Below are positions 45,398 through 59,300 of a stretch of 64,000 nucleotides of DNA, one piece after another. Within the stretch, counting starts at the first letter, position 1; every line of letters begins with the position of its first letter. The DNA lies in contig CAJJDP010000086.1 in NCBI GenBank assembly GCA_905182995.1, positions 112,144 through 176,143 on the forward strand, given 5' to 3'. The notes below the pieces were generated by a model. It was not told where the DNA came from. It saw only the letters and a list, made by a program, of their open reading frames with translations, and did not search any database. Source of the stretch: Paramecium octaurelia (Eukaryota > Ciliophora > Oligohymenophorea > Peniculida > Parameciidae). The position numbers were made by a program, and so were the translations under genes.

Positions 45398-45726
45398 ATG
45401 CAATAATAATTAACATCTCAAGTTATTTTAGATCGTAATCAAGAATTCAAAGGAGTTGAGTTCTAATTCAACTCTAGAAAGATTGTTGTCGAGAACATCG
45501 ATCCTCTAGAACCATTATCAAAATATATTGATGCAGATAAGCTCAATGAAATTCTCAGTAATTATAATATTACTAAGAAGATTTCAAAATTGAGGATCCT
45601 AAGAAAGGCGAGGAAGGCATCAAATTGAATCAACATATTAAATATTATGATTTTTCAAGACCTCCCACTGGTATTCCGAAAAAAGCATTTAGGGCATATA
45701 GTGCAATTGCGAAAAAAAAGAAGTGA
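45398..45726 (+). CDS. Small conserved-looking protein, unknown function
   Basis: 102 residues with a 20-nt (or 23-nt) intron from 45571. Reads EFKGVEFQFNSRKIVVENI ... KYYDFSRPPTGIPKKAFRAY and ends in a lysine cluster AIAKKKK. The RPPTGIPKKAF stretch looks like a conserved motif, but I cannot name the family. Shares an 11-bp promoter space with the divergent LRR gene. Confidence 0.55.
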
Positions 45727-45957
45727 ATGCATATCATAAATATTATTGAGGCTATTCTAGTAATTTAATTAAGCATTTTGAGCATAGCATTGTCTAATAT
45801 ATTTCTATTACTCTAATGTGCATTAAAAATTAATAAGTTATCTTATTTTTTTATTGATTCAGCTTGGGATAAGCGAAATTAAATGAACTATTTAGAGTAA
45901 TTATTATTTTTGTTTAGATTAGTGGTTAGTTATATATTAATAATTTATAATAATTGA

Positions 45958-46230
45958 ATGACAAATTCTAGGGTTCATGCCATTGATTCTCTCAAACCTC
46001 AATCTTTATTACATTTAGAATCTCCAGATCAAATTTGTGAGAATCAGTTAGTTGTTTGTAAAACAGCCTTAAATATTAAATCCATTCTCAAAAAATAAGA
46101 AAAATAGTAGACAGAGAAGAAATAACTATAATTTAAAGATGATCTAAATAAAATTTATGTGGTTGAAAATTGGAAGATTTATAATACCCCATTTGAAGAG
46201 GAGGACAGTTGCTGTTGTTAAATATCATGA
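45958..46230 (+). CDS. Small protein with a possible CaaX end (CQIS)
   Basis: 90 residues, no intron. Helical and basic in the middle (SILKKQEKQQTEKKQLQF), ending EEDSCCCQIS before TGA. The last four residues fit a CaaX box (C-Q-I-S) and the two extra cysteines would suit palmitoylation, so membrane attachment is plausible but inferred. Tail-to-tail with the kinase gene, 36 bp apart. Confidence 0.5.
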
Positions 46231-46266
46231 ATTTCAATATTAATAAATTCATACTAATTAACTAAA

Positions 46267-47170
46267 TCATAATTATGCACGCAAGTATTAAGTTATTTCT
46301 TAAAACGATGGTCTTTTATTCGGATCTTGATCCCAACATTTGGTCATCAAATCTTTTAAAAACAAAGGACATCCTAACTGAATTAAGTTTAGATCTGGTC
46401 TTCCATGATCAACAGTTACTAATTTCATTATAGCAGGAGGATTTGTAGATAATGATTTATAAGGAGTTTCTCGGCAACAAATTTCCCATAACACTATCTA
46501 ACAGTTTAAAAAAAATAATACTGCATACGAATAAACATCTGCTTTTATAGTATAAGGTACATTCTAAAACACTTCAGGGGCCATCCAATGCTACCATTAA
46601 AATTATATAATATACAAATGTTCCTAATATTCCTGTCATTATCTCGCCATTATCAGCCTAAACTCTTGCAAGACCAAAGTCGGCTATCTTTATATTCACT
46701 TTAGATTAATCATATGTCTGTTCTAATAGTAAACTAATATATCATAAGAGATACATTTACTTTAAACTTTTTAAGTCTCTATGTATCAATGGGGGATTTA
46801 ACTTATGTAAATGTAACATTCCTTCTGCAATTTACAATGCTATTTTAACTCTATTCTACCAACTAACATCTAGATGTTTTTTTCTATGTAATAAATCAAA
46901 TAATGTTCCTCCTGCACAAAATTCTGTTACAATATATAGCTCATCCTCTTTTTAAGATATTCCCATCAATTAGACTAAATTATTATGCTTCTGAATTGTT
47001 ACGAAAGCGGATATCTCTCGTCTAAATTCCTTTAAATGATTTTCATTCAAAGACTTTATTTTCATTTTCTTTATTGCCACTTCACCTCCTCTCCAATATC
47101 CTTTATATACCTCACAACTACTTCCAGTACCAATTAATCTTTCCAATTTTAATTGATCATGATTAATCAT
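46267..47170 (-). CDS. TKL/Raf-like protein kinase (may be the C-terminus of the ANTH protein)
   Basis: Complete catalytic domain of about 270 residues. Introns 46734..46760, 46591..46615 and 46498..46521 (27, 25, 24 nt) are all required. Glycine loop LIGTGSSCEVYKG, YWRGGEVAIKKMK with the ATP lysine, HRDLKSLNLLL, ADFGLARV, HWMAPEVF, ADVYSYAIVLWEI and a TKL-type end CWDQDPNKRPSF. All catalytic residues are present, so it should be active on Ser/Thr. Reading upstream through a canonical 26-nt intron at 47185..47210 gives VQEWMINHDQLKLE, the W-x-I lead-in common before TKL kinase domains, and joins the frame of the ANTH protein. Confidence 0.85.
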
Positions 47171-50088
47171 CCATTCTTATACGTCTAAAATATGATGAAA
47201 ATTAAATTACTTCTCCCCTACTTTTAAAAATAATCTACTACTTAAAAATTATTTTATTATTATTATTATAACTATAGTTATTAACTTAGATTTACTTTTT
47301 ATTAAGAAATTCTATTATTTTATTTATTTTGATTTAGTTAACTCAATTAATCGAAATAGTTATTATTTATTGGTTAAGAATTTGCTGATTAAATTCTTTA
47401 ATTCTAATGAATACCATTATATTTATCTGAGCCATTCTTTTTTTCTCCCCAATTCAAGAATTCATCATCATTTAACAATTCTTTTGTTAATTTAACATTT
47501 TAATTAGCTAATGGTGCTCTTAAGTTATTTTATTATTATTCATTAGGTTTATTTGGGAATTGCTCTGTCTCATCTTCATTATGTTGCTCTTCATCGTCAT
47601 CTGAAAATTCTAAACCTTAATATAAATATGACCCTTATTATTATTGTTTAGTTTATTTCTTTTTATATTCTGTATTTTTATTTAAATTTTATTAATTTTA
47701 TAGCAATTGATTTATAAATTAAGTTTCTTATATTTATTACTATTGTAATTATTATTACTATTATTATTATTGCTATTACTGTTATTGTTGTTATTATTAT
47801 TATTATTATTATTACTACTATTATTATTACTATTATTACTATTATTATTATTGCTATTATAATATATTAACACCATTAGAAGAATTATTTACAATAGGAT
47901 CTAAATCAAAACTGAACTTATTCACTCTTTCACAATAAGGTTATACTGATAATACTGGTTTAATTGGATATTATGTTGCAAACTTTTCATTTCTTGGATT
48001 CAATTCTACAACTTCATCATCATATTCCATCACTTACGTACTCATAATTTCACCATAACTTTATGGTAGCTTAATTCCATCAATTGACATAGAATAGCTT
48101 AGATAATCATAAATATTAAATTCTCCTTTGATAGATTGAAAAAATGGTACTTTTTTCAAAGTCTCAATTACACTTCTTGGAGGGTCAGGTATTATTTAAT
48201 AAAATTAAGGAATCTATTTGCATGATTGAAAAAACAATGTTGTATTTTAAAAATTGTTTTGATAATCATCTTGTAACTAGGTGAAGATTTATTTTATTTC
48301 ATTATTTTAAGAAGGCGCCCCACTAATATAATTAGTGCTCTATTTTAAAGCATAATATATGTGAGTGCATGTACATAAAATGTTGTATAATTCATCTGCC
48401 ATAGCAATTGCAAATCCTAATTATAAGTTATAGAGGGAGGACTTTTGGATTGAAAAGCTGTTAATGAATGTATTGAACTGTTTCCACAAATTAATCAAAT
48501 TATTTAAAATTGCAATACTTAATTTTAATTTATCCTTAGAATTCATATTATTAAAAAATGGGACCATTGCAAAATTACCTTCAAAATATTTTAAGTAATA
48601 TTAATGGAATTTAACCTTTTCTATTAAAATAAGCGAATAACTGTATAATAAATTAGAAAAAAACTGAGATCGAAATTTATCCTTTGATACTTTAGCCATG
48701 TTGGATTCTTAAAAATTTTTGATTTTTTCTAATATAGCAAGAGGTGACGAATTTTAATTAGTTACTAATAGAGCTTCATGAGGTCCTTTTTTCAAGTAAT
48801 TATGTAATAATAATAAAGCCTTAAAACTTACGATAACAGAATTTAATTGTAATCTGTTGGATAGCTTTTCATAAAATTTTGGAATTTTGGCTTTCTTCTA
48901 CCATGCTTTGACATGAAGATAGCGGAAATATTTTTAATTTGGAGCGGCATCAACTTCTTCCAAACATGCAGCAACCCAAAAATCAGTTTTTTAGGCTACT
49001 TTACTGACTAATTTAACAAATTTAGTTGATAGTGATGATGAAGAGGGTTATTGAAAATCAATTAATTCCAATTAATTGATTTTACCATTTTCATTCCTTT
49101 GAGTAACAATTTCTCGATTCATTTTTTCATTTGTTGATAGACTTCTAATATGAATTTGAGATTGAACAGGACTGATAATTTTTATATTTATACTTCTAGT
49201 TAATTAGGTATGTGTGAATGTATTCTTCAATTTATTCTGCACTCAATCGGTCCTTTGGATTAGGAATCAATAAAAGTTTGATTAAATCTTATAATTTATT
49301 ACTATAAAGACCCCATTTCGGACTAATATTTTAAAATTGATACTTTTTTACCCAATTGGGATTTTAATCATAGCGAACTTTAAATAGAATGTAATACATT
49401 AATTATCCTAATGCGTAGATGTCAACTTTTTTGGTAATTGGCCATCTTTATGAAAAATCCTTTTATTCAGGGGCTCTGACATGCTCAAAAGTATTGGCTT
49501 CAATTTCTTCTTTAATTTTAGGAATGTATTCATATGGCAAATAATCATATTACTCTATTATATTATTTGATACTTAAAAAAAGCAGCGTTGAAAGTTCCA
49601 TAATTTAGCTTATTTGTCTAATCCAATCAGTACATTTTCAGGTCTGATATCGCGATGAGTGATGCCTAAACTATGACATTGTTTTAATCCTTTGCTCAAA
49701 TCTAATAAGATCTACACTTATTTTTCTGCTTACTTTTAGGACTTGAGGTTCCTCTAAACCTTTTTGTGAATCCTTCAAAATATTTTGGAGGACTTCAGCT
49801 TTTTCAAATACTATTACTTTAATATTTTATTGTAGATCCCCTTCAAGGGCTTTTGCAATGTTGTTGTTTCCATAATCTTTGAAAATATGAACTGCTTGTA
49901 ATTCAGTATTCAAATACTAAATTATAATTCATAATTTAAGTTATTACTTTCTCCTACCCATTGTCATATACCTTTACTACATAATTGTACTCAGAAGTTG
50001 AATATAATCTGTATTTAGTACCCTGGAAGCAAACTTAGGAAAGGTAAACACTCTACTTGTTTCCAAAGAGCACTTTTTGTTATTACAT
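47167..50088 (-). CDS. Degenerate NAK-type kinase plus ANTH domain protein
   Basis: About 948 residues if it stops at TGA 47167..47169. Introns 49917..49947, 49712..49733 and 49172..49193 (31, 22, 22 nt). Residues 1-310: kinase-like fold with YVVKVYDN in place of the VAIK lysine strand, THRDIRPENVLI catalytic loop, LWNFQRC where DFG should stand, VRAPEQ and KKVDIYALGQLMYY; the order recalls AAK1/GAK. Then ANTH: VAACLEEVDAAPNQKYFRYL, FKALLLLHNYLKKGPHEALL, which binds PIP2 and clathrin coats in AP180/CALM. The tail holds a long polyQ, an acidic patch (FSDDDEEQHNEDET) and FLNWGEKK. The missing DFG suggests a pseudokinase. The link to the next kinase is discussed under findings. Confidence 0.75.
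47735..47875. repeat. TTA/TTG trinucleotide microsatellite (polyQ on the minus strand)
   Basis: About 140 bp of ATT-type repeats with CTG, CTA and TTG variants. On the minus strand these are TAA, TAG and CAA codons, a glutamine run of about 45 residues in the ANTH protein. Confidence 0.85.
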
Positions 50089-50395
50089 TTAATAAAATAA
50101 TATATAATTTAAATCTATGTTTATAATAGCAAAATTTGATCAATTGAACAAAATTTTATATAAAGCCTTTGATATAATTTTGTAAATTCTAAAGAATTTG
50201 ATGAATTCTGAAAATGTGTAATAACGAATCTCTGCTGTTGAAAATTCAATTTAGGGGATATCTATACCAAGGTTATTGTAAAATAGCTTGAATATTAAAA
50301 TATTTTTGTTTAGTTTTTAAATTCCTATTCTTATAGCTGAAAATACATCAATAAAGATTTTAATTTTTATATTAAAAAATAAAACTGTTTATCAA
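50089..50395. other. Divergent intergenic spacer, 307 bp
   Basis: AT rich, TGA frequent in all frames. Separates two divergent genes and presumably holds both promoters; no specific site is recognisable. Confidence 0.6.
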
Positions 50396-53300
50396 ATGAA
50401 GCCGTCTTAATTCCTCTATTCAGAATCAATTAAGGAGCAGAAGGCTCAGAAGGCAAATGTAACAAAAGTAAATTATTAATTTGATAAATATAGTCGATTG
50501 GAGAGTTGAAACCTTTGCCTAAGACAGCCAATGCTCCAAAGGATTAAAATTCATCGATGATATACTCTTTGGTGAGTTTACCAGTGTAAGAGACTTCATT
50601 TATTTCATAGAAAAGAAGGACAGAATGACACTGTAGTTTTCCCACAATCGTTAATTTCTTAATCCATGAATATAAAGCCACAAGTGGTTGTTGGCAAAAA
50701 CACAGAGATCGCTAGAAGCCTGAAAAAACTGAAGCCCTTAGATAGTTTAGAAGCTACTCCTGAATCAGTACCACCAGGGACTGGGAAAGGAGTTGGTGGA
50801 GAATAATAACAATAATTGCAAGGACCCAAACTTTAAGTTTATTTGAAGTCATTAAATTAATTGACAAATGGTCAGTTCAAGAAGACACAAACACAATTGT
50901 TATTTGGATCCATTGAACCAAAGCTTAACAATAATACTGTGTTATGTGTATTGCGTATCCAAAAACTTAAATTTTTCAATGAATATAACTAGAAGAATGA
51001 GAAGGTATAAATGACTAAATCTATATAAGATTCCTTCATTGTTTTGTTGGGAGGCTATCTATCGCAAGAAGAGCTTAATGAAGACGACTCCAAAAGAATT
51101 TGATGCAGCTTAACAAGATCTGTTAGATTTTGTATACACTAGAAATGCCTATGAGCCAGTAGATATAATATTATGGAAAATAAAGAATAATGATGAAGTA
51201 ATTTATTTCTTAAACATAAGAAATACGTTGGACAATTTGATATATCAAACAACGACTATTAAAATGCAAGAGAAGTCCTTGATTTTAAATCAAAAATCAT
51301 TTGTGAAACTCAAATTGAGAAGGAAATGTTCAAAACCATGAAATAGACAAAATCCTATATTGGTAATGTCTAGTTCTAATTAATTTAACTTGGTCATGAG
51401 AAGATCCCATTAAGTATTGAAATTATACTATTATCAAGATAAACACTCTGGAATTCCAGGATCTCCAAGAACTGAAGAAGAAAAGGCTAGACACAGAATC
51501 ATAGATGCTGCAATGTCAGGCTAAGAATACAGATGGTATGTAGATGAGAATGGCAAACTTTTAATAGAGAAGATCGACAAAGTCTCATAAGAGATTGTTG
51601 CTGAATGTAGTATTGAAGTAGTTGCTGATGAATGTGGACAATTACATCTAGTTTACGAAGAAAAATATACAGATCCAGATAAATATGGTAGATCCAGACC
51701 AACATCAAGAAATATGAGAAAGCAACATGCTGATGCTACAATGGCATTGATTAAAGAGTTGGATAAAAACGGTGCATTTACTGAAGTTTAGACAAACATA
51801 AGAAATCTTAGTAGATAAGGGAGAGTAACAAGAAAGGTTATTGAAGAGGCCTTGTATACAATGGGTTGTACTGCTAATTAATTGCTATTGACTGAATGCT
51901 CAGAATTTGGTGATTGTTTAATGGACTTTTTACTTGTTACAGATGATCTAGCAGGAGTATTGGAAGCCATGTAGGAATTGAAGATTGTTGGAGAGGAAGA
52001 CTAGAATTTAGAAAGTTTCTCCAATAATTTATTCTAAAACATTGGATAACATTTGAGGAAGAATACAAATCTTAAATCTGTTGTTTAGTTTATCTTAGCA
52101 TTAGAAAAGAAGCCTGAAGTTGCACTATTGATTTAAAATTATTCTTATGCTCCGGAAAATGTATTATCTAATACACCGCCCTTTTTACAGAGTAATCTAT
52201 TAATTAATGTTGTTTTTAGATTTTGATCCAAAAAATTACGAACATGTTATGGTGTTGAGTAAATTAAATAAAATGATTCAGAATTTTAAAATAAATACTA
52301 AATTCACAAGAGCCTTGAAGAAAGCACATGTTGAAGCTAAGAAGTCTATTTATTTTGAGATTCCATGCTTCCCAAAAAATAAGGATTTGGATGATAAATC
52401 AGACTCCTTGTAATTGAAGTAAATGGGATAGAATATTATGCATGAAGTAGTAAGAAGATAAAAGTGGAATAAGAGTCATATCATTTTTGAGAATTATTCT
52501 GAATGGTTCTTTGTAGCTGATGAATAAGGTTCTACCCCATTTTCTAGAATGTTGGAAGTAGCACCATTTGATGTTATCAAATCTCTTTTTGCAGCTTATC
52601 CTGATTAGTTAAAAAGTATTTTCAGCAAGTTTGATCCAAATTAAGAATTATTTGAAGGAAGAGTGCCTAAAGTTGAGAAAAAGAAGGATGAATAAAATAA
52701 AGATAATTAAGGAGGTGATGGAAATGATGGAGGCGATGGAGGTGATAATGGTGATGGTGGTGATGATGGTGGCGATGGTGAAGCCAAATAATAATAAGAA
52801 AAAGAAAAAGAAGAACCTTCGGAAGATGATCTATATAAAAAAGGAAAAGAAAATTAAGCAGCCAGAAAGGCATTTGAACACTTCACAATGTAAAAGGAAT
52901 ATAAAAAAAATCTAATTCATTGTCTACTCTTAAATCCAGATTTGAATCAAAGTGATTTATTGGATCTCTTAAGAAATATTGAATTATTGGTGAATGAATC
53001 AAATGAATCTAATTTTGAGACATTAAAAACCCAGAAATTAAGAGCTGGAGATTTTACTCCTCTAGGATTGTACTTAGAATTACTGAGATCAAAATGCAAA
53101 AAGAAGTTGGATAGAGTTTAAAGGGAAATTGGTACATCTCTTTTCATTTGCCAAATGTTGACTCCAAATATTGATGAAGAGGAGAATAATTAACAATAAG
53201 AAGGATAAGAATAACAATAGGAATAGAAACCAAAATCATCATTTGTTTGGGATAGATAAAATCAATATGTGATTTCTTAAATAATTGGGAAATTACCTGA

Positions 53301-56300
53301 AACTTTATTCTAATAATTTGATGATCTATTCAGGTTCATAAAATGGATTCCTCCATTTGAAGAATTAAAAACAATCAGATATATCAACTTACCTTATCGC
53401 TAATTAATCAAACATAAGTAATAACAAAAGTTGTTTGCCATCTTATAATAAATGTACGATGAAATCAAACAAAATTAAAATTACGATCCAGCAGATGCAG
53501 ATTCAGAATAAAACCAAAAGATTCTTTACACAATCCAAATCTGGACATTGATGCTATTAGAGATCAGAAATCTCAGATCATAAAGACTTGAATAAGTAGC
53601 CTCCCAATTATTATCTTAATTAAGAGAGTTCACTTAATAATACATTGAATTGTTGGTCTTACCTATGCCAAAAAATATTACATCTTCATATTACCCCTTA
53701 TAACATCAATATGAATCCGATCCAAATACTATTCTCGAGTTCTTCAATGCCATTAAATTCAATATATTATTGACAGATCTCCCTGTGTAAAGTTTGGATA
53801 AACTGGATGTTAAATAGTTGGCTAAAGCTTTGTCTAAATGCAAGGATAAAGAACCATTAAGAGATTTAATAAGATTGGTATTAACAAAGGATTAAGGAAA
53901 CTAAAATGCTGGAGCAGAAGAATAAGAATAAGTGTATGATCGCAAATAGTTTGAATTGGCAGTAGATTCTAATGTGATTTTTAATGATGAAGATGGATCT
54001 TATAGACAATTGCTTGATAAAAAGTAGGTTGAACAATTATTATTAACTTATAAAGCAGAAAAGTTATTGCCTTTGTCAAATGGCTAAACAGATAGCTTTA
54101 GTAATCATGTTCATGGAATTATTTTGAATTCATTCCAAACTAGAAAGTCTGTTGGTGTTACTTAGTAATAAGTAGCTTTATGGATACGAAATAATGAATC
54201 AAAAATAGATTAAAAATGGAAATACAGATACATTGATTTCTTCAGATCAAATATGTCTATGTAATAAATTCACACTTTGATTGATATTGAAATTCCAAAA
54301 CCCAAGAAAACATACCATAATTAAAATAAGATTTATCCTTATGTATAAGCTTAAGGTAAGAATTGGGCATCGATATTGGATGTGAGAAGATTCATCTCTG
54401 CAATCAAGGATAACATTCAATACATCAACATTGAAAACACTCTAAGATCGGTTGCTCTTAATGGACAATATGAGAAACTAGAATAAGTGTTACCATATGT
54501 TAAGGATGCATAAATCATCAGATAAACTATCCATCTAGTTGCAAACATTGCCAATTTGTAAATATTCACCCCCAAATCCTACCTTTCATTCAGATATTAT
54601 AAAAAGCCACAACCAAAAGATGATGAAGAAGAATAGAATGTTGAAAGTGATAACAACAAACCAGATGATGGAGATGGAGGAGGTCCATAATTAATTTCTT
54701 CTTAAAATTAGCCTGAATCTTAGAAATAATAATAATAGAAGAGTCAAGAAAAGAAAAAGAAAGAAGCTGAACCTGATAGTGCTAGTAAATACTTAGACAT
54801 TGCCAGTGAATTTTAAGTGAGATTATATGATCCAACTGTTTATTTCTTTAAGACTGCTATCAAGGAAAAGAAAGAGAAGTATAAAGTTGATATTCCCAAA
54901 TTCCCTGAAGCTTTGGATTAGATTAGAACTCCATTGTCTGTCTAATCCTAATTAAATGAAATGACTCAATCAATTCAATTAGAATTTGACGACTTTTTTA
55001 GAACTCATTTTACAAAAAACGAAAGATTGAATTTGAAGAAGTTTGAATCTAACTTTGAAAAAGATGTGTTAATGTTTAGATATCTAAAGGATTGGAAATC
55101 ATCATTATAAAGATAAAACTTTAGGTCAGTATTCACCTAATATGATTAAGGAACTGGGTAACAATCATATAAGAAAGTGTTAAACTAATTACTTAAATAA
55201 TACCAAAGATATGGAATGCCAATTTGTGATAGTTTCAATGAGTTTGAAAAGACTTTGGATGTCTTGATGATCTATGGAATTCAAAACATGGATTAACTCT
55301 TATTCTAAGTAGCTTCTAGTAAGATGACACCTATCGAAAAGAACAAGATATTACTTAATTTAGTTTATAGAGTGGTCGATCCTGGAACCTCAGTATTAGC
55401 ATAACATTATCAAATTAAAAATGCAAATACCTATTTGTAACAAATTAATAGAATTATCAAATCTGTGAATATTAAATTATTATCAGGAGAACAGGATGTA
55501 GAAGAATTTTAAGCAAATGCCTTGTCTAAAATTCAAAGAACTATGAGATATCTAAAGCCAGACATGGCAAACGATAAGAAAGTCATTATTTTTAAATTGG
55601 CAAGTGAAGTCTTGTAAAGATTTGATTAATTGGATATTAAATCTTTGTTTGAAAAGGAATTAATTGAAATTTCAGAACTCATCAAAACTAGATAACTTAG
55701 AGACAAAAATTTATAGGTTCTAGCATCAAAATATGTTAAATCAAAGGACGAAACCAAAAGGTTGAATCAAAGACCTTATTATAAAGATATTATTGCTTCA
55801 TTTAAAAAACGAAGATTGGATGAAGTATTATCCACAATTGATCTAACATAGTATATTAAAAACTATTCAGATGCTTAGTGTGAAGAGATTGTTACAGAGT
55901 TATTTAAATTACCATACGAGAAAAGTTACTTAAAAGAATTATTGGAAAAATTTAATAGGAGATTATTTGAAAGTCTCATGTTTCATAGGAGATTCAGAAC
56001 ATATACTAAATTGATAAATGATATTCTATTTAAATAAATTTTGAAAGGAAAGGAGTTGGCCTTTGTTCCCTTTATAACATAAGGTTAAAACCAAACTGCT
56101 AAATAAGTCAAGAAGTAGGAAGGGAATAATGAGAAAGCTGATGCTTAATTGGAGATAGTTTAGGCACAACCTGTTAACGAAGGTGGGGATGAAGCGGAAC
56201 TTCTACGTGATGGAAAAGATGAAGATAGTACGAAATAGGATTCCTTGAGTTAAATTGCTGCTTATTTCTGTTTTTATGAATACTTTGATACTTTACATAG

Positions 56301-59300
56301 GTTCAGGGTTAAAGTACAAGATGTTGAACCCTACACTTCATTCAGATTTATGTTACATACTAATGAGCAACTTTTATAATTGGCAACTCAATTTGAATAA
56401 CAAGGATATAATTATATTAGTAATTGCATCAGAATGTATAGATATTTGAGGTTGAACCATTATCATTCAGATAAACCTTATATTAAATTAGAAAATGAAC
56501 TTATGGTTAGTTTCATCTCATAAAACTCTCAATATATCAAATCTCCTTGTTTGAATATCGTCAGAGAATATTTGTAATTGTCTGAGCGTCAGGCACCATT
56601 CTGGTAAAACACCATAACCGATAGGAAATAGCCATAAAAGGCATTAACTAGATTAAAGATTAATGGTATTGAGAGAGGAGTGAAATTCTGTTTCCCTTCA
56701 AATTACATATAAGATGGTGATAATGAGATTACAAACGATGATATTCGTAGAACTCCAGTTAAGAGACCTGCTTTTACAATTGATTAATATGTTGAGTATT
56801 TACCTCCTAAGAATCCTTAAAGATTGGACAATCAAATTATAAATGATCCTGAATTTACTTCATTACTTAACAAATTGTTGATACCAAGCAAATAATTAGA
56901 ATTTTTAATTGACAAAGTTGAATTTTAGGATAATCTACGTAATTTAGTTTATAATGATCACGAAATGTATTTTTATGTTTTGAATTTCCCTATGTTTTGG
57001 TATGAAGAGAAGTTAAATAAGGATAATTAAATATTCATAGGATTCTAAATGGAATTTGAACTAGGTATCATCTTCATAAAATCAGTACTATTATTTGAAC
57101 CAAAACTAATCAATCAAGCATTAGATATTTATTTCAGAACAATAAATAAGTATTTAGAATCAGGAAAAGAAGGTGAAGGGGAACAAGAGGAAGATTAAAA
57201 AGTTGAAGATGACAAGACTGTATATGATGAAGTTACAGTAATGGAGACAGACAATGAGCCTGATTAGGAAGAAGAAAATAAAGATTCTAATTAAGCTCCT
57301 TAAGTATAAGAAGAATAATAAGAATAATAACAAGAATAAGCTTAATAAATAGAATAACAAAAATAATCAGCACCTCAATTAGTAAGTTTACAATAAGCTG
57401 ACTAAAAATTGGTTTCGGATGAGTAGCAAGAAGAATAATAATAAAACCCTGATGGTCCTCCTAGAATTTAGCCGCCTAATTAATAGAAAGAACCCTAATA
57501 GTTGGTTTCTGAAAGAAAGAAAGCTTCTGAAACTGACACAAAGGAAAATGTTCCAAAGACACCTGAACAGAAACCTGTTAAGAAATATAAACCTGTCAAA
57601 AAGCTAGTGGCAAGGCCTAAAGGACCCAAAGATTAAAATTTTGTTGAGCCAAATAAGAGTTTAAGAAAACTAATTAGATAGGGTTGCAGTAGTTAATAAC
57701 AATTCTAGATTTTCTTATAATTGATATTATTTGCAACAACTAGTGATGACATATTTAGATTGATACAGAACTATTTGATTAAATTTTAAGTTATAAGTTC
57801 CCCATAAATTCCAAAGGAAATTGATCCTGTAATAAAGGCTAGATTATTAAAAGATGGATTTAAGGAACCATTCAATTTGTAATTTGTAGAATAAGCAGAA
57901 TTGAGATTCAAGGAGTTGAAATAACAACAAATTGAAGATATTAAACATGTGAAGGATGTATTAACATAGAATGAATCTAAAAGACATTCTGAGTCAAGTG
58001 AAGTTTATTAAGCTTTAATTGGATCTCTACTTTAAGTTCGATTTGAAGATTATCAAATATACATTGACAAATTGATGGATAATGCTGCTTATAAATGTTT
58101 ATCGAAATATAAGAAATCAGTAGCAGCATATTCATTAGAAAAAGATCAAAAGTTGTAAGTGGAATTAATCAAATACTTCTCCAAACTAACAACCAAAACA
58201 ATAAGTGGAGATTTCTTACAAAAATTCTTTGAAAATAATAGAGCAAATTAAAATCAATAGCCATTCACAAATGACAAATGGATCAATATTATCTGCATTT
58301 TTAACTATTGTAAACAGATATTAAAGCAAACTAGAAAATTTTAAGAGTCCGTCTACATAGAAAGATAAAAATTAGAATAAAAGGTTACAACTTTGGCATA
58401 TTACAAAGAAGATAAATTTGTGAATCCTGACTTCTTAGTAAAACCTAAATTCCACTATAAATTAAAGGTAACTAATAAATTAGAACCTATCATCTATGAA
58501 TACAAGAGAGAAATTGTTGAAGTTAAAATTAAATAAAAGAAATAAGAAGATAATCAATAAGATAATTAATAAGAAAATTAAGAAAATAATTAAGAAAAAA
58601 ATTAATACGATAATTAAGAAGACAATTAATAAGATAATTAAGAAATTTAATAAAACGCTGAATTGAGCAGATAGCCAGCTATTAATGGCCGAAATGAGGA
58701 AGATCAAAATCAAAATTCTCAAAAACCTGAGGGTGAAAATAAAGGGAATTAAAATGATGATTAACAAGCTACTGAAAAAAAAAATCAAGAAACCTTCTAT
58801 TTTGAAGTCACTTTAAACATCTAGAAAGGCACAGCTCCTAATAATCCTTACCCTGTACCTCAATTATACTAGAAGAATGTTGAAGAAGTTGTCAAATGCA
58901 TAGATACTCTTTATTATGAAAATTACTTGGAACACATCAATAATTTATGTTCCTATCCACAATTCAAGGTGGCTTAATTGAGTGGATCAGACAATATTGA
59001 TTACATCTAATTGAAGACCAAATTAACAAAGGAGAACTTTAGAGAATATTAAGAATTGCATTATGCTTAAAACTTTTATTTAGATCAAACAATAATGAAT
59101 TTGGAAACTTACAATCGTCTGTATTGGGACCCAGAAAAAGGAAATAATCTTTCAATATTGAAAGCATTAAGAGATGGCATAGTTTAGACTGAAAGCAATG
59201 ATTTCGAAAATCCTGTCCCAATCTGTGATTAAATATGGCAATTGTATAGTTCTAGAATTAGACCAGATATCAAATTGAAGTATTAAGATAAATTATATCG

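Noticed and set aside
52631-52915. Methionine/valine-rich plus frame and His-rich minus frame around 52667
   Set aside because: Out-of-phase readings of the GGD-rich linker in the giant gene.
57160-58788. Hydrophobic minus-strand frames that look like membrane proteins (57160..57360, 58480..58788)
   Set aside because: Antisense of Q/E/D/N-rich linkers in the giant gene; complements of GAA, CAA and AAT give Phe, Leu and Ile.
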